DNA of 29,095 nucleotides from Phoronis australis (Eukaryota; Phoronida; Phoronidae), in NCBI GenBank assembly GCA_002633005.1, contig NMRA01000005.1:1067680-1096774 (forward strand), read 5' to 3'. Both the position numbers and the translations under genes were made by a program. Below the pieces are notes generated by a model, which was not told the DNA's origin, ran no database searches, and saw only the letters and a program-made list of their open reading frames with translations. This document shows, piece by piece, positions 1-9,721 of this stretch; position 1 is the first letter of the stretch; the number at the start of each line of letters is the position of its first letter.

Positions 1-226
1 GAAAATTGACCTTTTCATAAATATGCACCTACGTAAATGTAAACATAAGTTAAGTTAATTAAATCGTGTGAATGTGAGTGTGAATGAGTGTATGAAAGTC
101 CTTCCCCTTCCCGTTTCCCCCCCTTTCATATTATTCTCGGCTAATTATTCGCCCAATCATTAGGAGTAATTTCCAGATACTTATTTGTTTAATTAAGATG
201 ATGTATTATACTCTAGTAAGTTGTAA

Positions 227-264
227 AGATACGCAGTTGGGGCTACCCAACCCCAGCCGTATCT
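227..264 (+). repeat. Hairpin near a putative transcript or retroposon 3' end
   Basis: A seven-base perfect outer stem (AGATACG with CGTATCT) encloses a run of Gs that can pair with a run of Cs (GGGG/CCCC, or TTGGG/CCCAA in the alternative register). It lies about 30 bases before an AAAATAAA signal and the A-rich tail. A 3' hairpin before the tail is common in some non-LTR retrotransposons, but that link is inference. Confidence 0.45.
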
Positions 265-1389
265 ACTATTCATTAATGTTATGCTTTCTGGGAAAATAAA
301 CGTATTAAAAAAAATAATAATAATAATCATGGATTTGGCTAAATGTTACGTCATACATTTAGTCTGTGGCCACCGGTAATTCGAAATGTGCAAAAATCCA
401 TGGTGTGTACTGTTTAAATCGTACGTTTGTTATTCCCGAGTACGTGATGGCTCATTCACCCACTTTCAAATACAAAGTGTATTCAGTAGGCCACAGCGCA
501 GAATATCGAAGGGAACTGAATGTGGGAGTACATTTCTGGAAAACTTGTGCTTCATTTGACCCAAGCAATCAGAAACTGGGCTACCCCGTGTTTTAACAAG
601 GATTTTGAAACCCTTGCCACTCTCTCAAAACGTATCTTCAAAGTATGACCTAATAAACTGAAGTTTCCCCAGATTGGAACATGATAAAATAAATCTTGGC
701 CTTAGGGCCAGCGCGCACGCAGACTGTTAGCTACGAGATGAGCAGCATGTTTCAAGTGAATCATGCTGAGCTGACCAATTGGCTAGCCTAGCCGTTCATC
801 TAATTCGTATTTTCACACAGGTGCAGTTTGCGCGAGCTATTAGCTCACATTTATAGTTCACTTGAGGTAGACTGCCCAGCTCCCAGCCCGTCGTAGACCT
901 CATTCTCACTCTCCGAGAAATTCAGTTGAAATATGGTTACTTAAGCTCTTGTGGCTCACTCCCCGGGGTTTGCGGGCGTGGGGGCTCGAGTACAATCCGG
1001 AGAATGTGGGGAATGTGGTAGCGATTTTACTTTTCTATAGGCCTGGATTATAACTGTCTTACCAAGGGAAACTCAGTTTCCGCTCAAGTTGCAGCGCGAC
1101 ATCTATTGAGTGGGATCCTTCTACAAAACTGATCAGATGCTTTATTGGTTAAATTTTCACGCAGTCGTATTATGGAACAGAGTTCAACGATTGCTTGTAC
1201 GATCGGATATTTTACGTCAAAGTTGCTCTATTCCAGTTTGAATTTGTCGCATAACTTTAAAGTCTTTGCCAACATCTGACATATAACATGATTAATGATT
1301 ATTTTTTATTCATTAGAAGCTAGTAAGTAGACTGACAGTAGACAGCTTTGTACTCTGAAGGGTTTTGTATGATGTAAAAGTACTTATTG

Positions 1390-1392
1390 CAG
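1390..1392 (+). promoter_or_regulatory. Probable 3' splice site just upstream of the TRIM start codon
   Basis: The sequence TTATTGCAG lies directly before GACCTCGACATGG, placing a possible acceptor nine bases upstream of the ATG at 1402. This suggests a noncoding 5' exon further upstream and a single coding exon. The pyrimidine tract is weak, so a transcription start upstream without splicing remains possible. Confidence 0.4.
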
Positions 1393-1401
1393 GACCTCGA
1401 C

Positions 1402-3393
1402 ATGGCGATAAGCTCAAAGGACGCAGACGATATTCGGCGACTGTTGAATTGTCCGATATGCCTGGAGCGACAGCATACGCCTCGACAGCTGCCTTGCATC
1501 CACACATTCTGTCAAAAGTGCATTCAGCAATTCATCGATAAACGGGGTGATAATGGGAAATTTCCGTGTCCACGATGCAAGAAACGCATTACTGTGCCAA
1601 CTGATGGCGTTGCTGGATTTCCTTTCAACCATTTCGTAAATCATTTGAACGACTGCGTACAACCCAAAACAGACAATGTTGTCTGCTACGTTTGTCATTG
1701 CAAAGGGTCAAAGGTCGAGGCGAAAACCATGTGTATCCACTGTGCGCATCATTTGTGCGAAAAGTGTTCCCTTATCCATTGTGACACTGGTGTGACTCTA
1801 AGTCACAAGGTGGTGAGTTTAGATGAGGTTGCAGCCGGTGAGCATTTTGAAACAATCCGACAGTACCAGAAATCGTATTGTTCTCAACACCCAGAGAGGC
1901 TACTGGAAATTTACTGCGATCAGTGTAAAATTCCTTTGTGCTTGCTTTGTAAAGCATTAAAGCACGACCAGCACCCGATGGAAACTCTTGAAGAGGCGGC
2001 ACAAAACGCAATTGCTGTTATGCAGGATTTGCTAAAACCTTGGGAACATGCCTTTGGCCATGCCATCAGCTTGTCAAAAGAGAGAAAGGAGGTCGTGGAA
2101 GAACTTAGCCAAGAACAAATGACAAAGGGAATTGAAGAAATCTGTGAAAAGTTTGATAGCTTCAAACGCAACATCGAGGCAAAAATCGCGACGAAGAAAT
2201 CAGAAGCCATCACAAAGTTTACTAAACAGTTCAGTCAAGCCAAGAAACTGGCCCAGATTGCTTTTGAAGAAGCTGAGGCGAGCAGGTTGTCGATTGCGAG
2301 TACTCTGCGATACGTCAAGAAGCTCATTGAGCGAGCACACGCGGCAGAAATAACTCAGCAGTATCCCGATGTGGCGTCCAATCTTGCATCGCTTGACCAT
2401 CTCCGCTTAGAGGTTCAAGTGGACAGGCACGTTTTCAAAACAACACCGACTCAGTTACATGTGCCAGAGGTATCTGTCGATACCGAGGTTTTCGTGCAAT
2501 CGCACAATATTGCAGCTAGCTTGTCAAGACCCGTTGTTTCCTTCGAATTGCCTTCACGGCCAGCTGCTGCACGACCGCCTGTGACGGCACCATCTGTTTC
2601 CATGAGCAATTTCAACACTCGCCCAAACGAAGAAAGTGGGACCAATTGTCGCGGGTGTTGGGGACTCTCGATGGGAGACCTTGGTTTTTTTGTCACCGAC
2701 CTGGACTGCCAGAATGTTAAAGTTTTTGACAAAGAAAACTTCTCGTTGAAATTTGTCTTAAATCGCGACAGTAACCAACATAAACTACAGGACCCTGTTG
2801 ACGTCACAAGCAACAAGCTCGGCGAGATCTACGTAACAGACCATGGCATTCGTGGCGTTGTCAAATACAATTCCAAAGGTCACGTGATGAAGATACATCC
2901 AGACATGTATAAAGGCGTGGGCTTCATTACGTGTCTAAACGACCAATTGATCATGGCGGATCGAGACAGGGGTCGGTTGATATTCACCGATTTCGACTTC
3001 AATGTCCTACAAGAGATGAATGGCCGGTCTTTCGGGCTGAATCATTTCAAACCACGCCATCTTAGTGTCGATAATGACACTGATTATTTAGTCGTTCTTG
3101 ATCAAGACCCCATTCACCGCGTTCACGTAATTGACTGTAGACGGTATTCCATTGTCAAGACTTTCAGCGACAAACTAAGAGATCCACAAAGTGTTTGCGT
3201 GGATCAGTTCGGCAACGTCCTTGTGGCTGACAAGAACCGTGTGATTTTGTATGACGATGCAACCACACACGTGCTCACCGGTAGGGACGATGTGCTTTTT
3301 CCAACTGCGATATGCATATCGGCACCCGGTCACATGTCTGTACTAGAACGAGAAACGGGTGATGTGAAAACCTATAGGTACCTGGATGTATAG
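1402..3393 (+). CDS. TRIM family RING E3 ubiquitin ligase with NHL-like beta-propeller
   Basis: The 663-residue protein has the full tripartite order. A C3HC4 RING spans residues 17-59 (Cys17, Cys20, Cys32, His34, Cys37, Cys40, Cys56, Cys59). A degenerate B-box 1 lies at about 95-137. A B-box 2 lies at about 160-191 (Cys160, His163, Cys172, Cys175, Cys180, Cys183, His188, His191). A coiled coil occupies about 195-330, rich in Lys, Glu and Gln, followed by a Pro/Ser-rich linker to about 405. The last 250 residues hold repeats such as DPVDVTSNKLGEIYVTDHG and PQSVCVDQFGNVLVADKNR, typical of NHL/SMP-30-like propeller blades. No filamin domain is obvious between coiled coil and propeller, unlike TRIM2/3/71. 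RING TRIMs act as E3 ligases, with the propeller as substrate- or RNA-binding platform; the target here is unknown. The coding region is uninterrupted, as in many lineage-expanded invertebrate TRIM genes. ATG 1402 is chosen because upstream in-frame codons are non-ATG. An exact orthologue cannot be assigned. Confidence 0.93.
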   Translation: MAISSKDADDIRRLLNCPICLERQHTPRQLPCIHTFCQKCIQQFIDKRGDNGKFPCPRCKKRITVPTDGVAGFPFNHFVNHLNDCVQPKTDNVVCYVCHCKGSKVEAKTMCIHCAHHLCEKCSLIHCDTGVTLSHKVVSLDEVAAGEHFETIRQYQKSYCSQHPERLLEIYCDQCKIPLCLLCKALKHDQHPMETLEEAAQNAIAVMQDLLKPWEHAFGHAISLSKERKEVVEELSQEQMTKGIEEICEKFDSFKRNIEAKIATKKSEAITKFTKQFSQAKKLAQIAFEEAEASRLSIASTLRYVKKLIERAHAAEITQQYPDVASNLASLDHLRLEVQVDRHVFKTTPTQLHVPEVSVDTEVFVQSHNIAASLSRPVVSFELPSRPAAARPPVTAPSVSMSNFNTRPNEESGTNCRGCWGLSMGDLGFFVTDLDCQNVKVFDKENFSLKFVLNRDSNQHKLQDPVDVTSNKLGEIYVTDHGIRGVVKYNSKGHVMKIHPDMYKGVGFITCLNDQLIMADRDRGRLIFTDFDFNVLQEMNGRSFGLNHFKPRHLSVDNDTDYLVVLDQDPIHRVHVIDCRRYSIVKTFSDKLRDPQSVCVDQFGNVLVADKNRVILYDDATTHVLTGRDDVLFPTAICISAPGHMSVLERETGDVKTYRYLDV

Positions 3394-4062
3394 ACATCAC
3401 AACTGACTGTGATCTTTCATGACTACGAACCAGAAAACAAGATTATGCTACTGCAAACGTCTGAGTGATTACAATGAAGTTTCGTCTCAGTTATCACCAT
3501 GTCGATGTCCCTCGGTATTTCTGTATTAGAGAAGAGGACTGTCCTACGCGATGTACCCACCGAAGCTGAGCAAGCTACCCGATGTATTTGACCAGACAAA
3601 GCACAAGCAGCAATACCACCAACAGCAACCGCCGCACAGAGCCTGATCAACTCTGTCGTTTCACCTGCGCTGCTTGAGATGGTCTCGCTTAAAATGATAC
3701 TAACCCTCTGTTTTGATAATTTCACCCAATCATCGTTCTGTCACCTACCAATGCATCGTTGGCGTTAAAGATAAAAGCAGGAATCAGTTAAAAACTCATA
3801 CCAACTATTTCACAAATTGGACATTATGGTCCTTGGTGGGTGCCACTGAATGGTCCCTTTCACACAATTGTCGTGCAATTCGCTGATGGTCTGTGATAAG
3901 TTTGTGAAGGAACAGTCACACCAGTAGAACTTATGTATAGCTCAGGTAGCAGTCTGTATGCCATGACAAACTACAGGTGTGCGTTACATTAGTCATGATG
4001 TACATAAATTATGTTATTGTAAATCTGTAAATACTTGTAACAATAAAATCTTAAGTGCATTA
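3394..4062 (+). other. 3' UTR of the TRIM gene
   Basis: From the TAG stop to the first good polyadenylation signal there is no credible coding sequence; the open frame on the opposite strand at 3423-3725 shows no domain. An AATAAA lies at 4042-4047, so cleavage near 4055-4065 would give a UTR of roughly 670 bases. The end is inferred from the signal only. Confidence 0.6.
4042..4047 (+). terminator. Polyadenylation signal AATAAA
   Basis: This canonical hexamer lies about 650 bases after the TRIM stop codon in an AT-rich context and is the first perfect signal downstream of that gene on the + strand. Confidence 0.6.
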
Positions 4063-5256
4063 TTCAATGAGAAATGCTTTTCTCTTGTACAAGACTCATT
4101 GCCGTGACAACTTGTGTGTAGCCTGTGGTCTACATCTATACTTAAGTTTAACTGCTGCAAGTCTAGTTACGGTAAATCCCGGCCTGTCCGACGTCTTTAG
4201 CAACATTTGCAGTTGCCCCAGTCTAGCTCCTTGGCGACCATCATGTCGCTCGAGTGATTAGGTTCTGCCATAGGTAAGGGGTCCCATGTTTTGACATGCA
4301 TAGGGCCTTGCAAAGTTTGGGACCGACACCGTTACTGGATGAAAATATTGTTCAGCCGGCGTAGGGACTCTTGAAATTCACCAAGTAAGGCCTATGAAAC
4401 CTTGTCCTGGCCCTAGAACCAAACATGGTCTAAATTTTAGCAATCATTACATGGACACAGAAAGCGGAGAACAGGGGTGCATCCTGAGGTAGTTGAGTGT
4501 CTACTGGGGCTGGAGAGGGGGGACTGGTGTCGACATCGAGGTGAAACTGTACGGTGACCAAGGGGGCAAAAGAGATGTCGACAGGGGTGAGGTCACATTT
4601 TTCGCCCCCGCACCGCATCGCACTAAAGCAAGCCTTCCTTCGCCCATGATTATAATAAGCCGTAGTATTTACACAATGGAAATGGTGTAGTCCCTGCTGT
4701 TGACCCTTTGAACATCTTTCTCTTGATTTATCGATGGCCGAAAGACTGAAACACTTGGCCAACCGACACGAGCATTTTCCTTGGGCGGTACGCTGCCTCC
4801 AGTTCTCCCTATAGGGATATGACCACGTAAACGCCGTAATAGCTACGCGGACATTTTCCAAGATCCACCAGGTTTTTTCTACAAAGACATTGGAGTTTAT
4901 TTATTACGTAACTGTTGGGATATGGTGAAGTTCTAATACACTTGTAAGGGGCGGAGACGAAGGCGCTATTTTTCGTGACGGGCAAATATTCCTTAACCAT
5001 ACTGCACTTCTTGGTTTTCCGCTGATGTCGATCACCACAAGAAAGCTTAGTTTTCAGTTTTGTGGGAATGTTAGTTGCATTTTGAACTCTGTGGGGGAAA
5101 TGCAAAAATGATACTACATCTTGTTTTGGCTATTTAATCCGACTCGGTCACTCAAATCTTTTCAACAAAAGTGAAACTCCACAGTCTTTGTCAACCCTCT
5201 TACGTTTAGAACAAGTTTGAAAACTCCATATCAATGTTTGCAAGCGAGACTAACGC
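4063..5256. other. Intergenic DNA without a supported gene
   Basis: A 143-codon open frame on the - strand (4430-4861) and a 98-codon one (4809-5105) have no recognisable domain, no plausible splice partners that I can see and unremarkable composition. They may be chance or remnants of an old element. I see no RNA gene or clear repeat boundary here. Confidence 0.5.
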
Positions 5257-5504
5257 TTAAAGGCGAAGGCAACCTTTTTTCATGTCATTTGCAGCAAAAA
5301 ATAAGGTTCGTTGATTATCCTAGACATATTTTTCACTTAATTACAACTTATCCTAATTAATTAATTGCCTGTCCTCTACTGCGGAAATGACGTTTTGGGA
5401 GGCAAGAATTTCGCGCCAATTTGTTTTCATTTGGTCTGACTGTGAGAGCTGAAGAGCCAGTCATTGGTCTACCTTTGTTGTGAAATGTTTACGAGTCAGT
5501 CAAC

Positions 5505-6130
5505 ATGCCACACTGTTGCTGCGTACCGGGATGTACTCATTATCGTCTCACGCGCGCTTTGGGAATACCCGGCTTTGCATCGCTTTCCGAAGGATGACAC
5601 ACTTCGCCGTTAGTACTTGGCCCGTTCGGGTAACGCACCGTTACCCGTCCACGTAACGTTCGAAGCAGTAGAGGCTTACCGAGTGTGTGGCAACCATTTT
5701 TATAGTCAGATTACGAGAGAGATAGGTACGCTGAATTGATGAAGGTACTTCCGAAACAACGCCTGAAGAAGGGTGCCATACCGTCGCCGTTGATTCCCGG
5801 CAGTGCCCCGTCGCCAACCCCGAGAAGTGCGTTTTTGAAGCGAGAAGCCTCGCGAGCTGTGGCCACTACAGTGGCTGGAGGCACTTCATGTACTGTCACC
5901 CGTGCCTCCAAACGTACCCCCAGAGCGTGCAATTCCGGGACTAGCAGTGATTCGCCCTGTGCTGTTGTCTCTAGCTCAGATCCTGTAAGCAGCCCTGTAG
6001 CGATATTGAGTAGTGGGAGTGAATAGAGGCCCAGTTCGATACACAGTAAGGAGGACAGTTGGTCGTCAAGTGAACAGATCGGTGAGCCAAACTTTGATAA
6101 GTTTATTGCGGACTTGTTTACGGTATTGTA
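5505..6130 (+). pseudogene. Broken THAP-domain protein of element A
   Basis: The ATG at 5505 opens a reading frame with [17 protein letters not shown], the first half of a C2CH THAP finger. A frameshift follows, and the expected FPKDDTLRR stretch continues in another frame. The second metal-binding pair is kept as VCGNHF near 5680-5697, again in a shifted frame. Downstream a Ser/Thr/Pro-rich region (about 5736-6026) aligns with the one in element C and ends at a stop. THAP domains bind DNA and commonly form the N terminus of transposases. At least one frameshift and several stops make this copy inactive. Confidence 0.72.
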
Positions 6131-6214
6131 GCTATCTAGAAGGTGCCATGTGTGTGGCGAGAGAGTCACAAGGCGGGATGTAAGCAGTTTGGGTGCTCAG
6201 TAGAAGTGTGTCGC

Positions 6215-6395
6215 GGGACACTCGGGCAAGTGGGCCAGTTGTGCCTATGCGTACTCGCGCCTCATTATACTCGGACTCAAACATATACCCACCCACTGAC
6301 TGTGAAAAAATTCCTCGTCACCACTGCTATGAACAATGTCTCCGTTACTCACGTCACTACTGTCACTGTGATATGGGTCACCGACTCCAGCCCGT
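6215..6395 (-). pseudogene. Remnant of the convergent FEPEY-type ORF in element A
   Basis: Read on the - strand this segment matches the ORF of element [12 protein letters not shown], then SSGDEEFFH, then a YMFESEY version of the FEPEY motif. The start codon position is ACG instead of ATG (6395-6393), and a frameshift lies between the acidic stretch and the YMFE motif. It points toward the THAP ORF, so the two genes of the parent element converge. The function is unknown; the acidic N terminus followed by FEPEY resembles proteins often labelled P2X7-like in invertebrate databases, but that is from memory and weak. Confidence 0.55.
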
Positions 6396-6728
6396 CAGAT
6401 TAACACAAACTAAACAATCCTTAAATCCAACGTAATTGACATCTCTAACAACCTAGCTTGTCGTAAAATACTCGACGACGGGAAGTGGTGAAGACAATTT
6501 TAAAAAACAGCACGAAAACACAAGTAGTACAGATCCTCACAGTAAACTCAACGCAGAACCAAATTCGGGCGCGAACTTCTTGCCTCCCAAAACGTCACTT
6601 CCGGAGTAGAGGAAGAGTAATTAATTAAATTACGAAAAACTGTAATTTAGTGAAAAATATGTCTGGGATAATCAACGAACCTTGTTTTTGCTCAAAATGA
6701 GATGAAAAAAGGTTGCTTTCGCCTTTAA

Positions 6729-8672
6729 GGCGGTTTAGTCAAGATGGCGTGGGAAAACAGTACATCTCCGAACCTCTTTGCTGAAGAATCCTTTTATCTC
6801 GCAGGGATGTAATAACAATAACAGGCGGGAAAGCCAATTTCCTATAAAATCATCTAAACAAAGTTTAGTAAAATTTTGAGCCCTTTTCCTCTGATTCGCA
6901 TACTCCCGACTAGCTTTAAGAGACGTTGAAAGTGCGTTCAACTCAACCTAATAGGTGTAAATTTAAGTCGTAAAAGATAACCACGAGTCAACGTTAATTT
7001 ATTTTATTATGGGAAGACATATATGACAAGCACATTTTGTAACGTGTTTCTTGTTCATCTAATAAAGTATGATTACTAATTATACACACCTTGATTTATA
7101 CAGATCTTTGAAAATCAGCCTTTCGACCATTTGCTAGCATAAATCTTTTGAACGCAAGTTTGTTCTGATACAAAACCTGTCTGCAACTGGCCCTATACGT
7201 AGGCCTTAAACATGACAACATTTAGCATGGATCACGTAACAGTCTCCTACCCAACTTACCTGCCAGTAAGTTTTGTATAATTATTTCTATTCTTCATTTT
7301 CACGTCAAGTTCATTAATGACGTTATTATTGGATGGATATGAATATAGGTTTACACGTAATAGTCGGATATAACGTGCCCGTATTTTGAGAACCAGTTTG
7401 GTGCCCGTTATTCAGTTGACTGAGAAAACTGGTTCTCAAAATTCGGGCACGTTGTATTCGACCATTACCGGTTTACGTGTAATATACATGCACTAGGTAT
7501 AGGATATAGGCCACGCTACTTTATAAACGCACCATATTAGTCACCAAGTTATGCAACAATTCAACCAAGAGAACCAGCAGGGAGGAAATTTACGAGTGTG
7601 ATAGTTTTTACTGTGTTGTGCAAAAATGGTAATTTCGCAAAACAAACATGTGACTTGCAGAACAGGATGATTCTACAGAGAAAAACAAGCGAATTTCCTC
7701 AACCACCAGGGAGTAAAAATGGGGTGGTGGGAGTTTGTACTTAAAATTTGCTTTCATAACCTCTAAGGACGTTCCATGATATAAATAGATCTACAAGTGC
7801 CAGCTTGGATTATGTTTGGTATACTTGTACGTATTTGCTCGCAAATACTTGTGTTGAGCTACTTCCGGTTTTTGGCGCAATGAACCGATTCTCCTAAATG
7901 TGCTTTTACAGCGCTCTACCCACACTCATATATATACGTGAAATACATTAATTTGTATAGAAGACAAAGATATCAATTTGAAAATGTACAACAGAATTTC
8001 AGAACACAAAAAATTTAAAAACTAGTTTCCATAATCCACGAATACGTATAAAGGGATAGGTGCGTAGACACACGTGGCTGTGAGTGGCCGTAATGCAGTA
8101 TAGCAGAAAGCGAGTGCAATCAGTTTTCATACTAGTCACGTACAACAGTTTCATGTGACATACAGATTAATAAGACACCACATATCTATAATCTAAACCA
8201 AAGAAACGTGTATTTTTGTACATGTTCCACTATTAATTATACCGAAGCCGTTTCAAACCATCATCGACGAAAACTAATCGTCGGCACTACACCCAATGGA
8301 AGCCAGGTCAAATAAGGAAATTGGCTTTTCTGTGCCTACACCTCAGAACCACTCATCAGTTAATTCAGGTCTCAACGTTGTTTACCATCCTCACATTCAT
8401 GACTGCTGTTTTTTCTCACGGATAGTGTTGTACGCACGAACACTCTTGGTGTGATACGTTAATGTTGGATTCCATTGCTTGTGGCAGCGTGAGTAGATAA
8501 AGGAGACAGAAGCTTCGACGATCAGTCGCTATTCCTCATGCTAGACAGCAGTAACCTCGTTGTAAGATGGCGGCTGACTGTGTTTGATTGGTTCGTCCAC
8601 ATCCGGTCGGAAAAGTACTTTGACTCTCTGAAATCGATTGGAAAGTACATGAAACAAACCGTTGCGCATTAC
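6729..8672. other. AT-rich intergenic DNA, one hairpin, no gene seen
   Basis: Apart from the inverted repeat at 7351-7482 there is no feature I can support. Open frames are short and lack domains. The C-terminal exon of the transporter on the - strand should lie somewhere between 4.1 and 10.9 kb if gene order holds, but I could not identify it here. Confidence 0.45.
7351..7482. repeat. Hairpin MITE-like inverted repeat H1
   Basis: Arms at 7351-7399 and 7426-7482 are near-complementary. The outer ends read TTACACGTAA and TTACGTGTAA. The inner parts share a GTGCCC-type stretch followed by TTTTGAGAACCAGTTT, separated by a loop of about 26 bases. No coding potential. The inner arm resembles the hairpin at 22516-22595, so both may be members of one small MITE family. 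Confidence 0.75.
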
Positions 8673-9721
8673 CTGGGCCCGGTCTCCAATCTCCGTACTC
8701 AGACTCGAATCATGCTCAAACTCACATTTCATACTCAACTCGAGTACAGACTCAGCTTTGGTGTATTCAATGTCATACTCGAAAAATCTGTACTCGAAAT
8801 TTCGAGCACGTACTCAGTTTTCGNGCATTGTGATCCCTTGTCGGCGAGTCATAACAAGCGTCGAAAGCAGTTGTGGGAAAAGTCGTGTGAGAAGTTTGTG
8901 CTGCCCTTATTTTGGCATGTGTGCCTACGTTTTGTAGGGTTTCCAAAAGGCGACGAGGGGAGAGAAGTTTAAAAAACTTCGCTGCTCTGTCAGGTACATT
9001 TCTTATCATAACTTAGTCATTTATAATTCCTCAATCCGCAAATGGAATTTCAGATTTTGTTTGCCGATTTCTAAGTAGATGTCTCGTCCCGTTCACTGCC
9101 ACTGGTGAACTCTGAATGCCTGCACAAGTATTGTTTTTTAACTCACGTGCCAAATGTCAACTCATTTGATACATTCCGTACAGTAGCAAAGTTTGACATC
9201 AGCGTAGGCCTACACAGCAATGGGTTTTATGTCAAGACTAAATTAGCAACAGAGATGTGATGTGATAAGCTGTTACAAATTTCTTGAGACATTTTCGGGA
9301 CTGGGTGAGGAACTCAAGAAGTAAAGCTTAATAATTGCCAAATGTATCAAAGAAATGGCATAAGAATATTTATTGAAACTAAAAAATGAATAACAGTTAC
9401 AGAACGACTCAGAATTCTACGTTATAGACATACTCTTGTAGTTGTAGCGACAGCAGACGATAATGTAGGCCTAGTTCTTGGGGTGGTCTATTCCAGTAGG
9501 GACCGATGAATCAGCGCGGCTTTGCGTGATTTCGCATTTCACATCATAAAGAGTTCCATAGCAACTCGAGTATGAGTGTCAGATTTGAGTACGTTTGGAG
9601 TCTACTCGAAATACGACATTAGATACGCTTTTTCGAGTACGACTCCAGTGAGCACGATTTTGAGTATGAAATCTCGAGTATGAGTATGAGTCTGAGTACG
9701 GAGATTGGAGACCGGGCCCAG
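8673..9721. mobile_element. Element E: large inverted-repeat element with GAGTA-rich arms, contains an N
   Basis: The outer ends are a perfect inverted repeat of about 34 bases, starting CTGGGCCCGGTCTCCAATCT and mirrored at 9688-9721. Further inward, both arms (about 8673-8823 and 9560-9721) consist of degenerate GAGTAC/ACTCGAGTA repeats that drift out of register. The left arm stops abruptly at an N (8824). I found no convincing target-site duplication and no transposase. The open frame spanning the N is an artefact of the arm. The superfamily is undetermined. Confidence 0.75.
8824..8824. other. Ambiguous base N at the inner end of a repeat arm
   Basis: The single N lies where the GAGTA-rich left arm of element E changes abruptly to unrelated sequence. 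This is a likely place for an assembly join or compressed gap. Confidence 0.6.

Larger units (their letters stand above)
1..1392. other. Noncoding 5' segment: possible 3' end of an upstream transcript or retroposon, then upstream region of the TRIM gene
   Basis: No convincing coding sequence is present; the short open frame near 366-596 lacks an ATG start and resembles nothing I know. Positions 227-264 form a hairpin (outer stem AGATACG/CGTATCT, inner G-run/C-run). An AATAAA-like signal near 295 is followed by an A-rich run and AAT repeats to about 327, which looks like a poly(A)-tailed transcript or non-LTR retroposon end read on the + strand. From about 700 to 1392 the DNA is less AT-rich and probably holds the promoter and 5' UTR exon of the gene starting at 1402, but I see no TATA box or other element I would defend. 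Confidence 0.4.
5261..6724 (+). mobile_element. Element A: defective Kolobok-type DNA transposon with long TIRs and TTAA target duplication
   Basis: The element begins AGGCGAAGGCAACC and ends with the near-complement GGTTGCTTTCGCCT. It is flanked by TTAA at 5257-5260 and 6725-6728. The terminal inverted repeats are about 160 bases each (5261-5423 and 6561-6724), diverged by substitutions and small indels. Inside lie a broken THAP-domain ORF on the + strand and, facing it, a broken FEPEY-type ORF on the - strand. TTAA duplication plus a THAP zinc finger is the known combination of the Kolobok superfamily; piggyBac shares TTAA but has no THAP, and P elements have THAP but 8-bp duplications. No complete transposase core is present, so it is non-autonomous. 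Confidence 0.82.

Noticed and set aside
366-596. 76-codon open frame starting with GTG
   Set aside because: Non-ATG start in a eukaryotic context and no family resemblance.
4430-4861. 143-codon open frame on the - strand
   Set aside because: No recognisable domain, no splice context, and composition like its surroundings.
5261-6724. P-element or piggyBac assignment for the THAP/TTAA elements
   Set aside because: P elements make 8-base duplications, and piggyBac lacks THAP domains. TTAA with THAP fits Kolobok better.
8538-8972. 144-codon open frame on the + strand spanning the N
   Set aside because: It reads through the GAGTA-rich arm of element E and across the N, so it is a repeat artefact.
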